Of a stretch of DNA of 30,352 bases, positions 25,476 through 30,352 are shown piece by piece. The position numbers and the translations under genes are program-made. Within the stretch, counting starts at the first letter, position 1. Every line of letters starts with the position of its first letter. The notes beneath the pieces were generated by a model. The model saw nothing but the letters and a program-made list of their open reading frames with translations, ran no database searches and was not told where the DNA came from. The stretch is taken from assembly GCA_050732575.1 (NCBI GenBank), contig JBOHRF010000030.1, forward strand, positions 1-30,352, read 5' to 3'. The DNA is from JBBDWZ01 sp050732575 (GTDB lineage Bacteria; Gemmatimonadota; Gemmatimonadetes; Longimicrobiales; RSA9).

Positions 25476-26374
25476 ACGCGCTACCTCTGGCCTCGGTCGT
25501 TATCCCCACCTATAACCGACTGCCTTTGCTGCGGGAAGCTGTGCAGTCTGTGCGGGAGCAGAGTTGCAATCGTTGGGAACTGATCGTAGTCGATGATGGC
25601 TCGACCGACGACACGATCGGTTTTGTGACAGGCCTGGATGATCCTCGAATCAGGTTGTTGCACCTTGCGCATACCGGAAATGTTGCCACGGTCAGGAACG
25701 CCGGCGCACGCGCCGCCCTGGGAGAGTACCTCGCCTTCCTGGATTCGGATGACGTTTGGCTGACCACGAAACTCGAGACGCAGATCGAGCACATGCGGCA
25801 GGCGGGTGTCTCGTGGAGCTATACACGCTACGAGCACATCGACACGGACGGTGCGCCGCTACCCTTCCGTTCCGGCGTATGGAAAGAGCTGTCCGGTCGC
25901 ATTCTGCGTGAGGTGATTACGACCGAAGCGGCCGTGGCCATCTCGACGCTGATCGTGCGGCGTGCCTTCTTCCAGGAAGTGGGCGGCTTTGATGAAGATC
26001 CGGCTATCAACTTCCGGGAGGACTACGATCTGGTCGTGCGCCTGGCGCTGCTGGGCGAGGCATTGGCCGTGCGGCAGACACTCAGCCGAGTGCGCGAGCA
26101 TGCCGGTCGAGCCACCCGGGGCCTGGCGGGGGCGGCGCCGTTTCTGACCACGGCACACGTCTATGGCCGGTTGCTGCCCGTCTTGCCGGACCGCACTCTA
26201 CGACGATTAGCTCGAAAGCGCAGGGCGTACCACCTGGCCGAGGCAGGAGCGCAGTACTTGCGCGCCGGCTCCATCAGCATGGGCACTGGCTTGTTATTGC
26301 GATCTCTGGTCGATTGGCCGTTCAATCGACAATGGGCATCTGCGCTGGCACGCGGGCTGGGCTGGAAACGCTGA
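25472..26374 (+). CDS. GT2-family glycosyltransferase
   Basis: A 300-residue GT-A fold enzyme. SVVIPTYNRLPLL (8-20), VVDDGSTDDT (39-48) and the metal-binding DSDD (91-94) in YLAFLDSDDVW are the nucleotide-sugar-binding signatures. EVGGFDEDP and REDYDLVVRLA form the acceptor/catalytic part. It has a normal length for single-domain GT2 enzymes and no membrane helices, so it should add one sugar at the cytoplasmic membrane face. It is followed directly by the nucleotidyltransferase remnant and a convergent gene. Donor and acceptor are unknown. Confidence 0.92.
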   Translation: MNALPLASVVIPTYNRLPLLREAVQSVREQSCNRWELIVVDDGSTDDTIGFVTGLDDPRIRLLHLAHTGNVATVRNAGARAALGEYLAFLDSDDVWLTTKLETQIEHMRQAGVSWSYTRYEHIDTDGAPLPFRSGVWKELSGRILREVITTEAAVAISTLIVRRAFFQEVGGFDEDPAINFREDYDLVVRLALLGEALAVRQTLSRVREHAGRATRGLAGAAPFLTTAHVYGRLLPVLPDRTLRRLARKRRAYHLAEAGAQYLRAGSISMGTGLLLRSLVDWPFNRQWASALARGLGWKR

Positions 26375-26375
26375 T

Positions 26376-26492
26376 CGCAAGCCGCTGGCCAACGGCGGCT
26401 CGCTAGGGAAGCTGCTTCGCATCTACGCCGAGCGAGTGTTCCGGCTGGTGCGCGGACGCGTGCAGCTGCGCACCGGATCCGTCCGTGATTGA
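26376..26492 (+). pseudogene. Remnant of a second NTP_transf_5 gene (3' end only)
   Basis: In the frame ending with TGA at 26490-26492, the DNA encodes LANGGSLGKLLRIYAER (26385-26435), then VFRLVRGRVQLR (26436-26471) and a short tail. The intact nucleotidyltransferase ends with LPGGGSFRRLARIYVDR, then AFRLLRGRVTLR. Aligned without gaps over 31 codons, 18 residues are identical, while many third codon positions differ (CTC/CTG, CGT/CGC, GGT/GGA). So the fragment comes from a diverged homologue that was once selected, not from a recent tandem copy. Nothing upstream in this frame is a nucleotidyltransferase: it runs into the GT2 gene out of frame. It has the same strand and operon position as its relative. 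The last 90 nt overlap the convergent membrane-protein gene antisense. Confidence 0.75.
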
Positions 26493-27608
26493 AGGGCGCG
26501 TAAACACGAGCGTGCGCAACAACACGATTGTGATCATGAGATATGCGGCGATGAAATAGCGGTCATCGTCGGGATAAAGCAGCCAGTGCATGAACCCGAA
26601 CACTCCCATGGTAGTCAGCAACGCAACGTAGATGTCACTCCAGCCATAACGGCGAACGCGGTAGTAGCCGAGACTGGAACCGATCAATCCGAACAATCCG
26701 ACAAACTGCGGGAGGTTTGCCGGGTGCGTCTCTCTCAGGTACACACGAACATATCCCAGGGGCGAGAGCGATGGCTGGAATCCTTCCTGATAAGCAACAC
26801 GCTCAACAAACGCGTGGTGAAACAGCGTGGCCCATCCGGGGAGATCCGCCCATCTGCCAAGTCCGAATACGAGTAATAATCCACTGGCCGCGCTGAGCGC
26901 AGCGAACGTGCGCTGTTTCGGATAACGGAACACGCAATACGCAGCGGCCGCCAGCAACCAGAGCAGGTTGTCCGGTCTTACCGCCACTGATGCGATGAGT
27001 AGAACCAGGGGCGCACGTGAATGCCCTTTCTCGAACATCAACAAGCAGGCAGCGAGTATTACCAGTGTGGAGATCGCATCGGGTGTGGAGAGCTGCGCAA
27101 GATCGATGGAAAACGATAGGCTCATAATTGCCCACGAGACAGCGACGGCCCACCGGGGCCCAGTCCACGAGAAGAGCCATAGCAGCACCACCAGACCGAC
27201 GGCGAGGTAGCTGAGTCGGGAGATCAGCACGCTGGCGCGAATTGGATCCAGGCCGAAGCGCGTGAGCTGCCGGATTAGCCATGGGTAGACCACCTTCACG
27301 CGATAGCCCGGCAGTTGCTGGTTGAAAGCGGCCGGATCGCGTGCTACTGCAGTCCGATAATCGTTCCCTTCCGTGAGCTGCCGGTGCTCACTGGCTGCCA
27401 ACTTCTGCTGCACGAGCGCGAAGGTACGCGCGTGCGCTTGCGCGGGAGACTCGCCGGCAAACTGATAGGCCACGGCCACGTAGGGCAGCATGTCCCAGTT
27501 GTGGTCGGGTTTGGCCCAGAGAACATTGAGCGTGAGCAGACCGAGCAGCGCACACGCGGCCCGCATATTGGTTGGCCAGGTCCGCCGGGTGCACTCGGGG
27601 CTCGTCAT
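26403..27608 (-). CDS. Polytopic membrane protein, possibly GT-C type
   Basis: A 401-residue protein with many hydrophobic helices and a periplasmic-loop-like region after the first helix (HNWDMLPYVAVAYQF, then an Ala/Gln-rich section). An acidic Asp/Trp/Asp cluster in the first loop and multiple helices recall GT-C glycosyltransferases and related polysaccharide membrane enzymes, but no diagnostic motif is certain, so the function is left open. The last 30 or so residues (polar, HASAHQPEHSLGVDAKQLP) are encoded on DNA that is the antisense of the nucleotidyltransferase remnant, so the natural end of the protein may have been replaced. ATG at 27608; 26 nt separate it from the upstream GspE-like gene on the same strand. 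Confidence 0.75.
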   Translation of the reverse strand: MTSPECTRRTWPTNMRAACALLGLLTLNVLWAKPDHNWDMLPYVAVAYQFAGESPAQAHARTFALVQQKLAASEHRQLTEGNDYRTAVARDPAAFNQQLPGYRVKVVYPWLIRQLTRFGLDPIRASVLISRLSYLAVGLVVLLWLFSWTGPRWAVAVSWAIMSLSFSIDLAQLSTPDAISTLVILAACLLMFEKGHSRAPLVLLIASVAVRPDNLLWLLAAAAYCVFRYPKQRTFAALSAASGLLLVFGLGRWADLPGWATLFHHAFVERVAYQEGFQPSLSPLGYVRVYLRETHPANLPQFVGLFGLIGSSLGYYRVRRYGWSDIYVALLTTMGVFGFMHWLLYPDDDRYFIAAYLMITIVLLRTLVFTRPSITDGSGAQLHASAHQPEHSLGVDAKQLP

Positions 27609-27634
27609 GCACGCAACCTAGTGCATGGGTCAGA

Positions 27635-29296
27635 TCAATGCAGCCCGGCCAGGAAGGGCCGTACTTCCTGCGCCGTGGTTACGCCGGATTGCAGCAAGCG
27701 CAGAGCATCGAGAGCCAGCGTTTTCATGCCTTCCGCACACGCACTGTTGCGCAGCTCATCGGCGGGCGCGCCGCGCGCGATGAGTTCGCGCTGCGCGGCC
27801 GACACGACCATGACCTCGTAGGCGCCGGTGCGGCCGCGGTAGCCGTGCAGACAGCTCGAGCAGCCCACCGCTTCGGCCAGTTGCGTGATGCCGCCCAGCT
27901 GCGCGCGCTCCTGCACTGTGGCATCACGCACGGAGGCGCAGTACACACATACGCGCCGCACCAGGCGCTGCGCCATCACGCCGATCAAGGCCGAAGCCAG
28001 GAGGTAGGGCGGCGCGCCCATGTTGAGCAGGCGAGACACAGTGCTGGGTGCATCGTTGGTGTGCAGCGTTGACAGCACCAGGTGGCCGGTGGCCGCAGCG
28101 GCCAGCGCGACCTCCACGGTCTCTTGATCGCGCAGCTCGCCCACCATGATGACATCAGGATCCTGCCGTAGTACGGCACGCAACGAAGTGGCAAAGCCAA
28201 GACCGGCGCGCGCGTGCACCTGCACCTGCGTGATGCCAGGCAAGCGGTATTCGACGGGATCTTCCAGCGTGATCAGGTTGCGCCGCTCGCGATCCAGTGA
28301 GGCGAGGGCTGCATAGAGTGTGGTGGTCTTGCCGGAGCCGGTCGGTCCCGTGACCAGGATCAGCCCGTGCGGTGACTCGAGCATGAGCCGCAAGCGCGTG
28401 AGATCGCAGTCGCCCATGCCCAATTGCTCAAGCGGCGTTGCCGAGTTCTCCGGATCGAGAATGCGCAGCACCACTTTCTCGCCGTTCTGCGTGGGCAGCG
28501 TGGACATGCGCAATGCGTACGTACGGCCCTGCACGCGCACGGTGGCGCGACCATCCTGGGGCACGCGTTTGCTGGCAATGTCCAACCCGCCCATCACTTT
28601 GAGGCGCGAGACCACAGCGGCCGCAGCCGTAGTGGGCAACTCCGCCACGCGCGTGAGCAGGCCATCCACACGTACACGCACGCGCAGCACGCCTTCACAG
28701 GGCTCGATGTGCACATCACTCGCGCCCAGCGTCACAGATTGCTGTAACAGGTGCTCGACCAGGCCTACGATGGGCGGCGCTTCTGATGCGCGCTGCAGCG
28801 CGGCCACATCGTCATCGACTTCAACACTGCGGGTGGGAATCCGCTGCACCAGCTGGGCAACGGCATCCGCATCATAGGCGCCCAGCGCGGTTTGCACCGC
28901 AGGCCCGCTGGCCACCAGCGGTTGCACGCGCTTGCTGGTCTGGAAGCCCAGGTCATCGAGCGCGGCCAGATCCAGCGGATCGACCACAGCTACGCGGAGC
29001 ACTTTGTCCTGGACGGTAAGTGGAACAGCCTTGAGTCGTGTGGCCAGCGCGCGGCTCACCACTTTGAGCGCACTGGCTTCCGGACGCAGGGGCGGTTGGG
29101 CGTAGGGCAGACGCAGCTGCTGCGCGAGAGCACGAGCAATGTGCTCGGGGTCCGTGCCGCGCCGAATCAGGATTTCGCCCAGGCGCTCGCGACTGGTGCG
29201 CTGTTCCTGCAGCGCCGCGGCCAGCTCCGCCTCTGAAATGGCGCGTTCGGCGAGCAGCAGCTTGCCCAGTACACGCGGCGAGGTTGGTTGGATCAC
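27635..29296 (-). CDS. GspE/PilB-family type II secretion/type IV pilus assembly ATPase
   Basis: A 553-residue hexameric ATPase that powers pilus or pseudopilus assembly from the cytoplasm. The N-terminal MshEN/T2SSE_N domain lies at about 8-145 (LGEILIRRGTDPEHIARAL). The catalytic core contains Walker A GPTGSGKTTT (317-326), Asp box ITLEDPVEY (342-350), Walker B DPDVIMVGELRD (379-390) and His box TGHLVLSTLHTND. A tetracysteine zinc site is present: Cys450, Cys453, Cys479, Cys482. All motifs are intact. The start is a GTG at 29296; a 10-bp palindrome CGAACGTTCG (29300-29309) occupies the place of the ribosome binding site. No other secretion or pilus gene is in the window, so GspE and PilB cannot be told apart here. 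Confidence 0.92.
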   Translation of the reverse strand: MIQPTSPRVLGKLLLAERAISEAELAAALQEQRTSRERLGEILIRRGTDPEHIARALAQQLRLPYAQPPLRPEASALKVVSRALATRLKAVPLTVQDKVLRVAVVDPLDLAALDDLGFQTSKRVQPLVASGPAVQTALGAYDADAVAQLVQRIPTRSVEVDDDVAALQRASEAPPIVGLVEHLLQQSVTLGASDVHIEPCEGVLRVRVRVDGLLTRVAELPTTAAAAVVSRLKVMGGLDIASKRVPQDGRATVRVQGRTYALRMSTLPTQNGEKVVLRILDPENSATPLEQLGMGDCDLTRLRLMLESPHGLILVTGPTGSGKTTTLYAALASLDRERRNLITLEDPVEYRLPGITQVQVHARAGLGFATSLRAVLRQDPDVIMVGELRDQETVEVALAAAATGHLVLSTLHTNDAPSTVSRLLNMGAPPYLLASALIGVMAQRLVRRVCVYCASVRDATVQERAQLGGITQLAEAVGCSSCLHGYRGRTGAYEVMVVSAAQRELIARGAPADELRNSACAEGMKTLALDALRLLQSGVTTAQEVRPFLAGLH

Positions 29297-29348
29297 GCCC
29301 GAACGTTCGTGCTCGGTCGTGGGCGAGGGAATGGCAGAGTGGGACGCG

Positions 29349-30065
29349 TCACGCGTCGCGCGTCACGCGACCATGGGCGCCACGAAAGCCCGACCAGCAC
29401 GCCCCCATCCAGATGCCACCAATGATGGTCCCGCCAATCAGATCGGTGGGCCAGTGTACGCTGAGGTAGATGCGCGAGTATGAGTTGAACAGGAAGAACG
29501 CACCCACCGTCCAGAGGCCCCAGGTTTGTTTGCGATAGTGGTAGAGCAAGCAAGCCGCGGTGAACATGACCGCCACTACGGCAATGGAGTGGCCGCTGGG
29601 AAAGGCAGGAAGTGCGTATTGTCCGCGCATCTCGTACAGCATGGGGCGCGGGCGCGGAAAGGCAACCTTGAGCGCGGGATTCAAGATCCAGCTGCCGGCC
29701 TGCACGACGGCCATGTGCAGCGCGATGGCATACTGTTGTTTGCGCCACAAGATGAGCACGGCCACCGCTACTACCGGAGCCAGGCTGTAGTTCGTACCGA
29801 AGAGCGGCAGGATCAGCATGATGGGATCGAGCACGACGTTCACCGTGCGATGCACGGCGTGCACGATGTTCTGCTCCCAGGGCGCGCCTGGCCACCAGCC
29901 GAGTGCCTTGATGCCGAGCGCGAGCAGCGCACCAGCCGCTAACGCGATCGCGAATCCAGCCACTACTCGGGCCCAGGCTACTTCACGCGCTATGGTGCGC
30001 GCCGGCACCGGACGGAACGCGCTCAGCACGAGCGGATCGATACCGTGGGCTTCCATGTTTGCCAT
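29349..30065 (-). CDS. PAP2-superfamily phosphatase
   Basis: A 238-residue integral membrane phosphatase with the complete three-part active site: KVAFPRPRP (Lys133, Arg140, Pro141), PSGHS (156-160) and SRIYLSVHWPTD (Ser197, Arg198, His204, Asp208). About five or six hydrophobic segments surround these. Family members dephosphorylate lipid phosphates such as undecaprenyl pyrophosphate or phosphatidic acid at the outer membrane face. Recycling of the carrier used by the polysaccharide operons is plausible. Start at ATG 30065, three bases after the previous gene's stop; ATG 30056 is an alternative. The stop falls in a GACGCGTC-type repeat (29343-29369). Confidence 0.9.
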   Translation of the reverse strand: MANMEAHGIDPLVLSAFRPVPARTIAREVAWARVVAGFAIALAAGALLALGIKALGWWPGAPWEQNIVHAVHRTVNVVLDPIMLILPLFGTNYSLAPVVAVAVLILWRKQQYAIALHMAVVQAGSWILNPALKVAFPRPRPMLYEMRGQYALPAFPSGHSIAVVAVMFTAACLLYHYRKQTWGLWTVGAFFLFNSYSRIYLSVHWPTDLIGGTIIGGIWMGACWSGFRGAHGRVTRDA

Positions 30066-30068
30066 CGA

Positions 30069-30352
30069 TCAGGCTGCACTTTCGGCTTGGGGAGGCGCGT
30101 TCAGGTCATGCTCCTCCACTCGGGTTTGTGGGCGTCGCGGCGCAAAGAAGCGCACGGCCACAAGACTGGCCGCTACGAAGGCCAGCCAGGCAACGCCCGC
30201 CACGTAACCGGCAATGATGTCGGATGGATAGTGCACGCCCAGGTACATGCGGCTCACGCCAATGGCCACGATGAACAGGATGGCCAGCGCCCAGGTAGTG
30301 CGGCGCAGGCGCGCAGTGGGTTCGAGTCGCGCCACCAGGTAAGCCACACTGC
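30069..30352 (-). CDS. PAP2-superfamily phosphatase, C-terminal part (cut by window edge)
   Basis: The frame is open to the window edge. The visible C-terminal 94 or so residues contain a hydrophobic helix, the third PAP2 motif SRMYLGVHYPSD (Ser, Arg, His and Asp present), another helix and a polar tail. The first two motifs would lie beyond the edge, so the GTG at 30347 is not a true start. It is a paralogue of the following gene with only three bases between them, giving a tandem pair of PAP2 genes. The two C-terminal motifs match in type but the sequences have diverged well beyond a recent duplication. Confidence 0.85.
   Translation of the reverse strand, partial: SVAYLVARLEPTARLRRTTWALAILFIVAIGVSRMYLGVHYPSDIIAGYVAGVAWLAFVAASLVAVRFFAPRRPQTRVEEHDLNAPPQAESAA

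Overview
The window is high-GC, gene-dense bacterial DNA. No rRNA, tRNA, CRISPR array, transposase or prophage gene is visible. The host is a Gram-negative-type (diderm) bacterium, because there is a Wza-like outer-membrane polysaccharide export protein, a Wzx/Wzy-type pathway, a lipoprotein and a type II secretion/type IV pilus ATPase. The family mix (an RCP..VTCVWAGDA-type lipoprotein, an orphan PAS/GAF kinase, polysaccharide operons with tightly overlapping genes) would fit Gemmatimonadota or Acidobacteriota. That placement is inference and was not tested.

Layout. (1) Positions 1-146 are the 3' end of an ABC exporter gene, and 254-688 is a small lipoprotein. A repeat-rich stretch (691-830) with a long imperfect inverted repeat separates the lipoprotein from a convergent secreted or anchored protein of unknown function (842-1546, minus). 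(2) A soluble PAS-PAS-GAF-GAF hybrid-free histidine kinase (1734-4298, minus) lies divergent to the first polysaccharide operon, across a 491-nt intergenic region. (3) Positions 4790-13305 (plus) form a seven-gene Wzx/Wzy-type exopolysaccharide operon: export protein, Wzz-like protein with a degenerate kinase-like end, phosphoglycosyl transferase, flippase, polymerase/ligase and two GT4 glycosyltransferases. Nearly all its genes overlap. (4) An HPr-kinase-like P-loop protein (13335-14285, minus) is divergent from a six-gene coupled operon (14423-20874, plus). That operon encodes two B12-binding-domain radical SAM enzymes, three SAM methyltransferases and an amidohydrolase. (5) A fused double GT4 glycosyltransferase (20868-23234, minus) is divergent from a third plus-strand operon: an NTP_transf_5-family nucleotidyltransferase, an FkbM-type methyltransferase, an 18-codon bridging ORF and a GT2 glycosyltransferase. 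This operon ends in a decayed fragment of a second NTP_transf_5 gene. (6) A minus-strand run covers 30352-26403: two tandem PAP2 phosphatases (the first cut by the window edge), a lone GspE/PilB-type ATPase and a polytopic membrane protein.

How it fits together. Regions 3-5 look like one surface-glycan locus. The Wzx/Wzy module starts a glycan on an undecaprenyl-phosphate carrier, extends it, flips it, polymerises it and exports it. The flanking glycosyltransferases, FkbM methyltransferase, kinase-like and nucleotidyltransferase-like proteins would decorate it or a related product. PAP2 phosphatases could recycle undecaprenyl pyrophosphate. The most unusual part is the radical SAM/methyltransferase/amidohydrolase operon with its divergent HPr-kinase-like neighbour. 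I know of no named pathway with exactly this content, and its product cannot be read from the sequence. The second striking observation is the pseudogene scar at 26376-26492, which shows that the third operon once carried a second nucleotidyltransferase gene.
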